Assembly (NCBI RefSeq): GCF_021155765.1
Contig: NC_060115.1
Location: 12,132,493-12,196,492, forward strand
Direction of reading: 5' to 3'
Length of the DNA: 64,000 bases
From: Diprion similis
Taxonomy: Eukaryota > Arthropoda > Insecta > Hymenoptera > Diprionidae
Shown here: positions 1 through 13,500 of the stretch, piece by piece
How positions within the stretch are numbered: position 1 is the stretch's first letter
Layout of the letters: each line of letters opens with the position of its first letter
Notes under the pieces: generated by a model
Database searches by the model: none
What the model was told of the DNA's origin: nothing
The model's input: the letters and a program-made list of their open reading frames with translations, nothing else
Made by a program: the position numbers and the translations under genes

Positions 1-3000
1 TCCTCCCCAGTGATCGCAGGAATGACCTTATGTCGCAATTAATGCAATTAGCACGGCTTAATGCCTCGAGCTTGGGCTGTCAACTGGTAACCCACGTTCC
101 CTGTGGTACTTGATATACACATTAAATGACCGCCAACCGCATGCGTGGGTCACTGCATTTATTGCTCACTATTATACATGTGAAATTTTTGCGGACACGG
201 TTGACAAGGTCGTGAGAATTTTACCAAACGGTTCTAAGAGTTCCGCTTTTTTTTCAGCACGTTCATTCCAAACTTCCACTTTTAGCTTCTGACATGCTTC
301 TCTTATAACAATTTCTTCAAAGCTTCGTGTAAACGGCGATTTTCAGTAGCTTGTAAATAAATTCAGATGAAAAAATTTCTAATCGTTCTCCAAATTATTT
401 TTCAATTGCCAGTGAAGCATCACGCCTTCTATGGCTTTATATTATTATCAATGTCGTTCCGATTTTCAACTGTTCCCAGCTTTTAAGAGAGAAAGTGAAT
501 TATTAGATCCTCGTTCCAATTTCGTACGCACATATCGAGAATGAGTACATACGTGCATGCGCTCTAGTCGCCTGCGACCTTTGCCGCCATTTATTAAGCA
601 CATAGCATGATTCTGTTAGAGCTACAGAAAGCATAGTACACACACCTTACAAATTTTCTGCCTTACATACCCATGCTGGGTTGAAAAAGAGAAATTCCGC
701 AGTTGCGCATGTTTTCACCGAGCAATCTCTTCTCCAGCATCTGAAATGAGCGTCAAAATACTAAAAATATAAATAAATGAGCAGTAAAATTGATCTATTG
801 CATGCTTCTTCGTCCTGCTTTGCTTAAATCCCAGCATACCTCGCTTCGAGGTCTCGGATAAAGATTATAATAACTGTATACGTACATAACATCTGCTGGT
901 CATTTCAAATTTATCGTTGGACACGCGAAACCTGAAAAAATATTCTCGACGTGTCATGGATCCAAGTTGATATAAAGAAGTTCTAGAAATACGCTTACCA
1001 AAGTTATTTTGATTGAAATAATTATACCTATAAGGCTGCACACCTTCGAATTTCTAGCCAATTACCGTCCTCTTTCCCTATCGTGACCTGTACGATCCGA
1101 AGGTATCTTCGTGCTCATAACAATGCAGATACTGGATGAATAAGAAAAATAATACGGTTTTTTGCAGTCTGTGGATAACATAAAGCGAATATTATGTAGG
1201 TATTGTTAGATCCTATTATGCTGAACCCAGAGCAACCGTGAAATATAACGCTACGCTATACTATAATTCTCGTCTTGAACGCTTGCCTGCGTCCTGTTTT
1301 CACGACCTTGGACCCACGGTATAAAGCCTCCACATTCCAACCGAGACAAACGACACACCCGCACTACGATCTCACGATCCTTAGATCCTCTCGATGCGTG
1401 CAATGCTGTATGCTCGGTGTTGCATGACCACCAATCGAACTGGGTACTAAGTATGACTTCGGTTATCATGAATATGCATGGATACGAAGCCGCGTAGTAT
1501 AAAAGCCTAGAGTTTCGACGTCATTGAGAAGGGGTAGCATTTGACATACCTGCAGGAGGATGTAGGAATTCGTGGACCATGACTTACAGCTTTTCAGAAA
1601 TCATGCAGAACCCGCAGCTAAGGAACACGAGCACCGAGTTAGGGTTCCTGAGAACCACTGATGGTACCATTCCGAAAAAAAATCTTCTATTTGGACAAAT
1701 CTCGTTTCATCTTCCTTCTGTAGTGCTGCTCGAAATCGGGCTTAATTTTGGGCTAGAGGAATTTTATCGTCGAAGAATTCTCTTTTCTCAATGCTAAATA
1801 AGTTAAGTCGGTAGAATATAACATATAACCATATGTAGTATAGTGTATGTGCAGTTAAACCTTCAGTCTTAAGTCGCTTGGTCTGCAGCTCTTCGTTTTA
1901 ACGTCTAAAAGACGTCGCGGCGTAGTTGTGCGTCACTCCACCGTCTCTTGATACGTATGTCGAGTGTGCACCAATATGCATGCACACTTATACCCATACT
2001 CAAACGCATAAGATGCACTTATTTGTTATCTTAGTAGTGGAATGCGAGGCGTGCGATCGTTTCGAGGCCCAAGCCTCGATGCTTCTCTATCAGTTTGGTA
2101 GCTTTGTATCGCTTATGCAGATCTCCTGCATCCTCGAATGTTCACGCTGTTTACTGAGCTCATTTTTCATGTTTAGCTGAAACACGGAGGAGTGAGTGTA
2201 CCTGAGGGTATTCACTGCACGACTTTCGAATTAATTGGTATTCCTTCAAAAGTTCGTGCTTTATTATGACTTTCTGCCGTGTGTAGTATAACGAGAAGAA
2301 AGTTGTTGGATACGATAATCGTTATCCTGAATTATGACTACGTAAGAAAAGTTCCTTTTAGCTCGTATTTGCGTGATTTTTTTACCTTCATTTCTTTGCG
2401 CTGGTGGTTACTTATATTTATAACAAAACTGGTTGAACGTCCAGTTTAACTCGAGCACTGTAAACACATCTCGATTACCTCTGAAGGTACAAGCAGATAC
2501 GTGTTTCCATGCGGTTACAAGTCTTCAACGGACTGAACTAACGAAAAAAGAATGGCATAGCTGAACTAATGATATTGTTGTGATCCAGTTTAGTAAACAA
2601 ATGTTTTTAGGTCCGGAGTCTTTCGAATCATTCCAGTATTGAGGTTTGTTAAATTTGAGCATCAATTTTTGACGATTGAGAGTTTAATACCTTAGCCTTA
2701 TAGTGGAACATCTTTCAAGAGTTGTCATGTCTTAAAGAAATCTGTTAGCATCATAGTTTTGTTTTATAAGTACTGCAGCTGTTGACTATACTTATTTTCT
2801 AGTTTATAAATTAATATTATGTAAAAGTCAGATTTTATAGTAAGTCACTTTGCGCTGTTAGGTACGGTCAAAGTAAAAGCAGTTATACCAAACCAGATAA
2901 ACCGCTGCTCACAATTAGATTGAAGATATTTTTATCTCGGATCGTTTGCGAGCGACATGTGGATTTATTTTTCAAGACACTACTTGTCAACATCACACGA

Positions 3001-6000
3001 TTCCATAAATTATTTACATTCTTATTCCAATCTATTTATATATTGAAAACTAACAAAGCATAGAATTTTTTGTTCATCCGTGGTCTAAAAGCACATTCTC
3101 TAAACAATCAGAGTTGAAACAGTCCAGAATCTGGAGAGTAGCATACTGCAGTGAATCAATTTTCTACGGTAACTGTTCTCGTTATATTGTGACACGATTA
3201 CACTTGCGAGGGCCAAGCCATTGCTGTACAAAATATATAAATTAAAGTAAAGTCGGTAAAAAAGTGTTTTTATTCATCGTGTACTGTACAAATTCCATAC
3301 TATGACGTATACCTATACACTTGCGAATAATATATATTAATACGGCAATTAAACATAGGTCAGTACGCGAGTTACGATTATCTATGCAATAGTAATAATT
3401 AAAATATGTTTTCTAATTTTCTATCGACTTATGTATGTAATCTTTGACGCAGGCGCTGCAGTTACTCGCTCTATCCGTACTTGCTCGCCGACTGTCATTA
3501 GCTAACGAAACGTTAATTAATTGTAGAAACTAGGAAGTTACCGTAAGTGCAGCGTATAGCGCATACACACCCATGCAAGCGCGGATTCCGCAAATAGGTA
3601 ATTCCTTATATACCCACATACATTTGCCTGTTCGGAAGAGCGCGCGTCAAAGAAGTTGTTCTAGACGTATTAATGCACTGGTCTCCTGAGCTCGACATCT
3701 TTCAACTTCTCTGCACATACCACCACCTCGACTTTCTATTCGCTTCGGTGTTAGCCGACTACCACGTTTACCTCAACCTCTTTGACAACTAAATTATACC
3801 TACCTGCTAGCTACGCCTTGCTTTCCACCACAGTCCAAACTCGTGCTGCCTACTGTCACTGCCTCCAAATCCAGCCATACTTCAGATCAAAGTGCTTCCT
3901 TGGTACTCGGACTTCTTGACCTTAGAAGCTTTTTTGAAAGGTCGACTCTTGACATGCAAGTTATATCGAGTCAACGGCTGGATCGCTGCAGCGGAACCAG
4001 TCTCATATTTCAGACCATGGAATTTGAGGAGTATTACTTGATTACATATACTTATTACAGAGAAAAGACCGTTACTGTAGCTACGTATGTATATAGGTAT
4101 ATTCGCTGAGGGCTTGAGCCGCGGATCACGTGAATGGTACGGATGGACCAAAACGCGCATTTGCATTTTTTGATTACTTATTTGAATAATCATCATCTCG
4201 CGGTCGGCGAGCTTAGCATGCATGCACGAAGCCTGCTCAATCTATATTCACGTCTCACGTACCGTCCGAGCAAAAAGCTCGCTACCGCAAAAATACCAAC
4301 TTTCAGATTACGTGCGCTGTTCTGTACAGAACAGTATCTAAGGTGTAAGATTTTGCCGTAACGTCTGTTTTTCCCTCGATCCTATTCCTCGACTTCATAA
4401 CGCGCGATACTGTCTACTGGATCTCGTTTTTGCCTGAATACCCTACACCATCGGCAAGAAAAGATTCAATTACATTTCAATCTTGAGACTCTGTTACTGC
4501 AGGTAGCTTGTTCAACTATATCCACAAGTTTTGTTCAACATATTTTTTTTTTTCAACTATTGTAGGTTTAACGCAGTTTATATACACAGTATATCTATAT
4601 TTACATCAGTTTGAGATGAAGTTGCGAATGATTATCCTGGCACAAGAAATTACCACAGCTCCTTTGTGATTAATTTTTTTCTCACCGTATACTGGCACCA
4701 TTTTTTACCAACTTCACCATTAAAGAATAACCATCAAATATAAGGAAATCGAAGGTGGTTCTTCAAAATCTCTATTCAATATTTATACCACCTTCCATTG
4801 CGATGGTTGCTGCCACTATATTACAGCCATTGATCAAAGAAATTACTTTCCGACTACTGCCGTGCCGATCACAATTATTATAGCTATAAACTATCGAGGA
4901 TCGTGTCGGTTCGATTGTGAATTCGAGCCTAGACTCGGGGCACTTTCACGTGTAGTTGCCTATATTGGTGCGTTTGTATTTAATGTTTATGCATATCCAT
5001 ATAAACCGGGTATGAAACTTCTTACGTGTTCAGGAGACAAATGAGGGTAAAAGAATCCTATAAATGGCATAGCAATCGTCGAACGATTTCTTCCCTGTTA
5101 CCAGTTGACACTTGCTTGTCAGTTTTCCGGCTTACATAATCACAGCACAGTCGTATTAACATTTGCATCAACAAATTGCTAAACTTGGAGAAAACCTGCT
5201 GCACGAACGATTGTCCAGCTATAGTATTAGACGCGTGAGTTGACAAGAAACCGCATTCCTCGTCTCCTTTCTTGTATCAATCCCTAAGCGTTTCCTGATG
5301 CCCTCGGTACGTCGAAGGTCGAAATACCGATTATTAATCTGGCACGAAAAGGTCGCATAATAGGTTTACGATGCTAAGCTTGATGTAAGCCGTTCGATCT
5401 TTCATTACAACGATGCTCACGTATTCCCACCATTGTCATGTCTACCTACCTACTACGTCGAATTCCATGTTTTTACTTGAGAACGTCCTTCCTAATTGTA
5501 AGTTCTTTCTCGAAAAGGTAAAAAGAGCCTCTGTATGGCTGAGGAACCCTGTAAACTAATGGAATTTTCAAACCTGCAGAGTTACCGGTGTAAAAATTGA
5601 TGGAAATGATATCGCGTTTGAATGCTCGAATGACCTCGGTTCATGGTATGAACTTTAAACCAATCGGAAAGCGCGACAGTAAGAAGCATAGTTGATCGTT
5701 GCTTGAAGACCTATACAACATCGTGACTCTCCACCTTAGTAACAGACACTTTTCGCAATGTTCAGCCATTGCTCTTAAAAATATTTAATCGAAAGCTTAT
5801 ATTTGTAAAAAAAAAAAATTTTGTCAGTTTTTACTGTTTTCGCAGATCTAGAGACAAAAATTCTCTCGTGAAAGTGATGAGGGACACTATTTACATAATT
5901 CCTGTACACTCTCTAGCCTCTATTAAACAAACTATGCGTCGAATGATCTTTGAGAGAGTGGATCAATAAAGAAAAATTTATGACCCCTGAATATATGTAT

Positions 6001-7589
6001 CTTGGTATTGGACAATTTCTCTAACAGATATCGCTTTCGGACCAAATTGATTCAAGAATTTTGTGAGGAGAAAGGAAATATGTATACGCAGTTAAAGTTG
6101 GTAACTTTGACTCACTAGTTTGTCAATCCAAAAATTGCAAATGTTGGATTGAACAATAAATTAAAACATATTTTGAAGTTGTTTAATACAATAATCGTTT
6201 TGCAGTTTCGATTGTTTAATACGATCTTTATTACATGAGAGAAAAAAGTTGATAAATCAGAAAAAAAAATAAATAAAAAATTGTTTCGATCTACCAAATG
6301 CGGAGTTCACGGGCGGGAAAACGAGTATTTAGTTATTATAATAATTTATAAACTGCACAAACTAGATTAAAAATACTTCTGTAGACTAAATTATTATTTA
6401 ACACAAATACGATGACGTACAGTCAAAGTAATATTAAGTTGAACGACCTACGTCACATAGTTAATGTGAAAATCATTTTGTTAATCTAAATATCCTACTT
6501 TTTAATCGAACAAGTCTTTGGTTAATGCAAGACCATGTTCTGTTGGTTTAAAATAATCCCAGTTAACGGAACTGAATATTTAGTTGGATAAATCACAGTT
6601 AGGTACAAGCAACTGAACATTCAGTTCAGTGTAATGTTTCAATCATTAACTAAATCATCAACAAGATGAAAAGATACATTTATCTCAGTGAGACGAAGGT
6701 ATTTCCAGATGACATGAAGAGATTTTGGAGAAAAATGCATGCATCTCATCAACATTTCAACAATTTGAAAGCAATGAAAAAGCCGATAAAATACTTCAGT
6801 TGAGGAATGAAGTGCTTCAAATCAACAAAATATTTATTCGACATAAACATTTCGTTAATCTCATGGGCCAAACACACTGAACACTTAAATTTAATTACCT
6901 TCATGTTTTCCCAGCTGCTTACATGTTGAACTTTTGTGGTTTTCTTTCCACCAATAAAATATTCAAAAGTAGCTTAATTTATTGAGCTATTCATGATTGT
7001 AGATAGACTCACTGAACTATTTGTATGGAAACAATTTCATCGTTGTTTAGACTGATGCGTGTATTCGAATCAACAAAAGTATTTGCAGTTAGTCGAATTG
7101 GATTCACTGAATTGGATCAACGAAACAAATGGTACCTTAAAGAATAATCGCATGTAGAGGTTGATTTAAGGAGATCAAATCTGATTCGGCGGAATACTAA
7201 ATTTTTTGATGACAGAAAAATATTTAGTTGAAGCGATTACGCGCGTTCAATCCCCTTCTTCAACCGGATGAACATGGAGTTCACACACCTGAGTATTGTT
7301 TGAAACTATCAAATTTTCAATGAAATTAACCGCATTGTTCAAATAACTCGTTTCGTTGATTTGAACTGACTGAATTTATTATGTCTACTACGGCATACTC
7401 ATTTTCGCAAAATAATGATCGAAGCAACAATTTTTTATCCAACTAAATCGATTCAGTTGACTTAACGACTTCTTTTTCTCTGTGTACATTTGACTTTATC
7501 GAAGCACACGTGATGACGTCATCTCATGAATCAGCTTCTTTGAACTTCGAACACTCGACTAATTTTACTTTTCCGTTTTGGTTTCAGAA
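1..7589. other. Left spacer, no coding gene recognised
   Basis: No open frame here has family resemblance, convincing splice borders or sustained coding-like base use; the longest are 60 to 113 codons. The DNA is AT-rich with scattered A and T runs. The extreme left end reads as a pyrimidine tract ending in CCAG and could be an intron acceptor of a gene lying further left, but nothing after it is convincingly coding. Untranslated leader exons of the receptor gene that starts at 7590 probably lie somewhere here, because its start codon sits two bases after an acceptor-like TTTCAG at 7582-7587. Confidence 0.5.
6340..7500. repeat. AT-rich block with recurring CAACTGAAT/ATTCAGTTG-like words
   Basis: Short words of the type AACTGAA, TTCAGTT, TTAGTTGGAT and CAACTAAAT recur in both orientations, for example near 6570, 6610, 6797, 7013, 7090, 7210, 7360 and 7441-7459. 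The block ends just before TTTTTCTCTGTGTA at about 7470, an end type often seen in decayed non-autonomous DNA elements. I could not define matching termini or a target duplication, so element identity is inference only. Confidence 0.25.
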
Positions 7590-10500
7590 ATGCGAAGCGA
7601 AGTTAGCGAATGGCTGGCCACGTGTGTCGGGTCACCTATATGCGTTCTTTTGCTTTCCTGGACTCTTTTGATCTACCAGAACCAGCCGTCATCGAGTAAG
7701 CGGAGAATCGATCTCTTAGTGGTCGCCGTACTCGCCCAGAGCCTCATTCACCAACTGGCCCTGCTTTTCTACGCCATTCTTAAGCTTATAAGACCAGTCA
7801 ATCATTTTGGAGGTACGTAAAATCAGTGGAAGTATTCACCTCCACAGTGATGTGGTGAATTAAAGTGTGAGAAGTTTTTCGCAAATATTTTCCAAAAACT
7901 CTTCACTGATCTTTGAAATTTTTTTTATTGACTTTAAATACATCTGTAAGAACGGACGTAAAGAAGAAAGTCGCTTAAATTATATTTATTATACTTCGAG
8001 CCATATTATACAAAAAAGTGTTTTGTCCGGAGGACTAGAGCACCATATCCTTACGTTTTGGATATGCTGAATTCGAATGATCTGTTGTTAGAATTGTTCA
8101 ATCGCTCCCAAATTTTGAGTACTCTTGCATAAAACGGTCGTTCGTCGACCTCAAACTCGACCTCGAAGTGAAATACACTACATATAACTCGAAATCGGGA
8201 GGTGATGGAGCAATTCTGACACTAAGTTCGGATTCAGCATATTGAAAAACACATTCGTATGGTGGTCAAGTCCGCCGGACAAGACACTTTGTTTTGTGTG
8301 CCCGTGTTATTGTTTCTGAAATTAAATTAAAGGGCTCAGATTTCAAGAAAAGCCGCAGATTTCTTATAAGAACAGGTATCAGAAAATTTTTGGGCATAGT
8401 GAAATTTCAAGAGAATTTAGACATTTTCAGGAGATATCAATACTCGAATGTTTGAACAATTCAAAAATCATGACATAAATTTTTCGCAAGGACTTCCAAG
8501 GTGAAAAAAAATTTGAAGTGATCGATTTTTTATCAGATAGTGAAACGGCACCGTTCCAAATAAATCCGAAATTTTATTTGAGAACGATTCATCAGAGTTT
8601 TAACGATTCCGTATGTATGACACCTTATTCAAAAGCTGCAAGATTGACACGTTAAAGTGAGAGTATCCACTCACTTGGAAAACCGGAAAACCTCAGGGAT
8701 TTAGGTTTTTCATACATTCTCCAATTTCAGGAAGTATGGTAGAGTTAACTGTTTAAAAAATGTCCAATCCACCTGAAAGTTTGCATTCGAAGATTATTGA
8801 TAACGGTTCTTATATTCGCTGTGTTTTTCTGTGATCGCGTCTTGTCTGTAAAGTGGCACAGAACCAGTACAACAATCAAAACATAACCTTGCCAACGAGT
8901 GTAAATCAAACTGAATCAACAGAGCCAGTCTAAGTGTTACATACATATTTAATTCGAAAAGACTAAGCTCCAGAATCATTTCGCACACGAGGAATTTTTA
9001 GGAAATGTATAAACCAAGCTGCTTTGTTCTAAAACAGTAAAATGTCCTCATCAAGACTCGAGTGACCTTCTCCTGGTAGTTGAGGGTCAACTAACCGTGT
9101 CTTATGTTGCAGAATTATGCTCAACTTTGGTATGGATGCTGAACTCGTCGAGCATATTACAAGAGTTGTCGCTAACGACCATTGCAATTTTCGCCGCAAT
9201 AAGCTGCGAGGAAGTGACGAAGAATCACTTGAAGTATCACTTGTTGAGCATGAGCATTCTGTCGGCCTGCATTGGCGTGACAGGTGTCCTGAACTTCCAG
9301 CCAGACACCTGCGTCTTCGTTGCTCACGAACTCTCGCCTAAGTATGGGATCTTCTTCAACTCCTTGCGAGGTCTGCTCATGTTGACGTCGATCCTGAGCC
9401 TCTTCGTGACCTTCTACAAAGACATATGCGCGAAACCGAAGAACGAGCTCCTGAAAAGTGTCTCCGACTTGTCTGACCTCAGCTCGAAAAACTCATCAGG
9501 CTTCGAGTGTCCTCAGGATCGGACTTGGGACCCCTCGAGTGTGTCCTGCACGAGCAGTTCGACGAACAGCAGAGCCTGCCTTAGGAAGAAAAAAGTGGTG
9601 GATGAGAACAACAGCCATTCAACGGTCTACAGCGTTCTGTTTGTCTGCTATATCTGCAACCACATTCCAGTGCTGGTAATTGAAATTTTTGAGTTATATC
9701 TTGCGTCGAGTATCATGGTTACTCAACACAGTCGACGCGCGTCGTTCGAATTCTGCCCGCACTGTGAGAAGGTATCTTTTTGCCAATTATTGCTCGCCAG
9801 GGCCAATCCAATATTTCGTAACTCGGCTTAGCTCGGCTACTATGCCATGTAACGTTATAGGACTCGGAACGGTCGAATCGCGAATGAAGCCAACCGTGAA
9901 ACTTTCGACTCGCGTGCGGCGTGCAAGTGGCTAAACCAAAATTATTGCGCGTTAAAAAATTGTATTCCTGATTACCGATCAGGGCGAACATGGCATTCGG
10001 CGAAGACCTCGAGATCCTTGAGTACCTCGCAGTCTTGAGATCGCATCGCGATTCGATCACGTTGGATGTGGATTGGTTTGACGGTTGTGGAGCGAAAGGT
10101 CTCTCGAGGATGAAGCCATGCGTGCTTTCAGCTACACGTATCTATAATATCTCGCTTACGAATGTCAGCGTTAAGTTTCAGATACAAATAAACTTACCCG
10201 TACAAACCTCGCAACGTAATCAAGAAAGCGACACGACCTGCACTAGCGCAAAAGAAGTAATTATAAAATAAGGATTTCCAATGACTGAATCCACCGGCGA
10301 CGGAAGTCGTTGGAACCTTCGTCCAACCACGTATAGTATCCTGTACTGGGTACGCTCGTTGATTTTTTGTCGCCAAATCAAATGTGAGCATGTATGTGGT
10401 TTCATTCTGTACTCAAGTTTGCTAGGCTATTGCCTTGACACCATCAAGCGTAGAGAGAACACGGATTATAAAATGGTATGATTTAAAAAAAAAGTCGATA

Positions 10501-13500
10501 TAACGATCGGTTTAACCCACCCGTAAGTCAACAGAATATTAATATTTCTATGATATGAATTCAAATCTACAGACGTGCCGGTAAAGATTGGCAGTAAATT
10601 AAACTCTGTTCTACACGTAGGAAAGAAGCATTTTTTTGTATACTTCAATTGGACGACCATACAATTTATTTACATATTTTGACCGGTTAGTTCGAGTCCC
10701 ATAAGTGTTGCTGTTAATTTGAATCATAATATATAAGAAGTTCGTTTCGCTTAATGTAGCGGAAACTCCCAATACCAGTGTTAATGCGAGATATATATAA
10801 ACGATGATGATGACGAAGCTTTTTTAGTTTTTTTGTAAGTCGGATTACTATTATAATTCGCAAAACAGACAGCGGTACAAACTGTTATTTTGATCTCTGT
10901 GGTATTTTGAGTTCGTTGATCGAAGCAAATTCTTGTCTGTATAATTTAATATTCATACATTCTATCGTAAAACTCATGCATGAATCAGATAAACAATCCT
11001 ATTTGCACAAAAAATATTATATATTATTCAATCATTTTTTGTGAAATGTATAAATTTTTATCAGGTATCTATATATAACATAGATACTTTGTGATTTGAG
11101 TAAATTCCCACGACAAGTAGCATTGACAGTTTGATTTTATGTTTCTTAGTGTAAATTGATTGCAAAAGAATGTCAACAGTTAGTTATAATATCTATTTTC
11201 CGTTTTCTTCCAATGTAAAGGTATTTTACGTTTTTATAAATCGTTACACGATGAAACGTCTCTATAAAATCAAACCCACGGACCAAAAACGTATTGCGTG
11301 TGCGTCCGGAACCAGATTCATCCCGCAGTTCGAAAGTCTATTATACGTTTTCACTTGTGCACAATTAAATCTACGGATGGTTAAAAACCGAAAGTTTTTC
11401 CTAGCAATAGCATCATGCACTCGCGATGCTTCAGCGATACCTGCAACAGACTCCTTTCTCGCTCTAATTTATCGTCAGCAATTTCAGTCGGCTATGTTCA
11501 AATCATATCTCCACTGCAGTATAATTGATGCTACCGTTACATCCAGCGCCCTGAATCACTAAAAATACCGCGTTTGGTTGAGCATTATTTGTAAATTGTA
11601 TTATGCTCCGTGCTGCACGCGTGTCTGCACATAACGCAAGGGCTGACACGTGTTTATTACTATTGAGCTTGTGCGTGCATGCGAGCTCGTTCGGGTTCGG
11701 TGCGCAAGCACTGTGAAGTAGAATTAAATATGTTATATGCTTTCCCCGGTTTGTACACAGGGGGGGGGGGGGGGGGGGGGGTTGGCATGTAATGCACTGT
11801 GTATAGCCCGACTACCTGGGCATGATTTAGAGGAGATGATTAAAAGAATTATAGATTAAATCGACTTTTGGAAATTCTCGATCTAATTGAGTTGAATTTT
11901 ATTTCACATACCGTATAAGTTTCATGTTATTTAACCATTTTCAAATGGTTTTCCACTGCACCGCTGTTTTCCTCTATTTATTAAATCATTTGTTATGATT
12001 GTGTGTTTTTTTTTCTTCTGTTTTGTTTTAAGCTGAAAGCGAAAACTGTGAATAACAATTTTGTAAGCGCGGTGAACCCGCGTGTATTCGCGGTGTTGCT
12101 AACTTGCTACGCGTACATGCTATACGTGCTGTATACCTGCAACTATCTCGACTCACGTTACGATTTCTCTCATTCGAAACTTGTAATTCTACGCGTATTA
12201 CACGCCTGCATATTGCTCCTAAGTATGGCATACCTCCATGTATGGATAAACATAGAACGGATGATTCTGAATTATAATGCATTTTATTTTACCAACTCGG
12301 GTTCGTTGCAGCTCTAAGTACATAAGTTATGACATAGCTTTTAAATTATTGATTGAAATAGTTGAATAAAAAGTATTTTTGATTTGTTTACTTTTCTAAT
12401 GCAATCGATTTGAATTTATCACGAGTTTTGAGAATGCAGAGGAAAAATATATGGAATTATTTTACAGGTCATCTCCATAAGACCGGAACTACTGCGGGGC
12501 TTTTGTACACCACAAAATATAGCCACGTGGCTACCGCTACTTCAGGATGTTTTACTTCCAATCTGTTTGGCTATTTTCGACAAGATGTTCTGCCACTACG
12601 TTGCCAAAGTTTACACGAAGCAGGATCACGCAGGGAAATTATCACACGGTAAATACCAAACTCGAATATTTCAACAGTAGGAATAATAATTATATGCCAA
12701 TTGACATATTTCTCTACATTATTAAATTTTTTCAAACATCCTTAAAATTAGTCATCGTTTCTTCGTTATATTCTCCATTTACTTTTGCATCGTATTTTTG
12801 TTGTATTCACCGAATATTACTCGATTATATATACCACACCTAATGATACATACCGTAATATCGTTTAATTGTATATACATACCGACAACCATTCTCTTTA
12901 CGATAGACAAAATTGCAATCCGATTGTTTATTATTCTACTCACGCAAAATATAACTATAATTGAGTGCCAGGCGAAGTTATCTGTACGCTTATTAACAAA
13001 TCGAAATCGCATTGAAACGTTCTACTTGCTGCGACGTTACGAAAGAATGTTGCCAACCAACAACAGTTATACCGTTCCTGCGGATAGAGGTCTAATGAAA
13101 AATAAAAAGAAAGACAAAAATTGATTGAAGAAAATAAACGAAAATAAAAGCTAAAAAATTGAAAGACAAGTTCTGTTTTGTACATATTTTTTAACATAAG
13201 GTTACTTGGCCTAATATAATAATAAACAGTTGTAAATATAGCTATATTATATACATATACTTACAATTCTACAGTAACGTTCATAATTTTTATCGCCCCG
13301 TAAAATTCAACCATCAGCCAATTAAACTTGCCACGTGAACTTTAACCGCGTAAGGTTCACGGTCATTGAAATAACAGTTCGCGGTGTAACTGTTATGTTA
13401 GAATCGATTTAAATCCCAGAAGAATTTCTTTATATAATTTAATATGGGAAACGTTAATCACCGCATAAGTTGAACGCTAAATGATTAATAAAAAAAAATA

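Noticed and set aside
9676..9831. Open frame continuing past receptor exon 2
   Set aside because: It runs through a good donor (CTG|GTAATT at 9676). The continuation loses transmembrane character, while splicing to 12468 restores TM6 and TM7.
10687..10700. GTTCGAGTCCC, similar to a tRNA B box
   Set aside because: The preceding 80 bases do not form acceptor, D or anticodon stems.
11170..11562. 130-codon frame in receptor intron 2
   Set aside because: Low-complexity, AT-driven composition, no splice fit and no family resemblance.
12003..12317. 104-codon hydrophobic frame with NPRVF resembling a TM7 motif
   Set aside because: It was tempting as the receptor's seventh helix, but 12468-12648 fits phase on both sides and this frame has no suitable donor before its stop. 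Likely chance in AT-rich intron.
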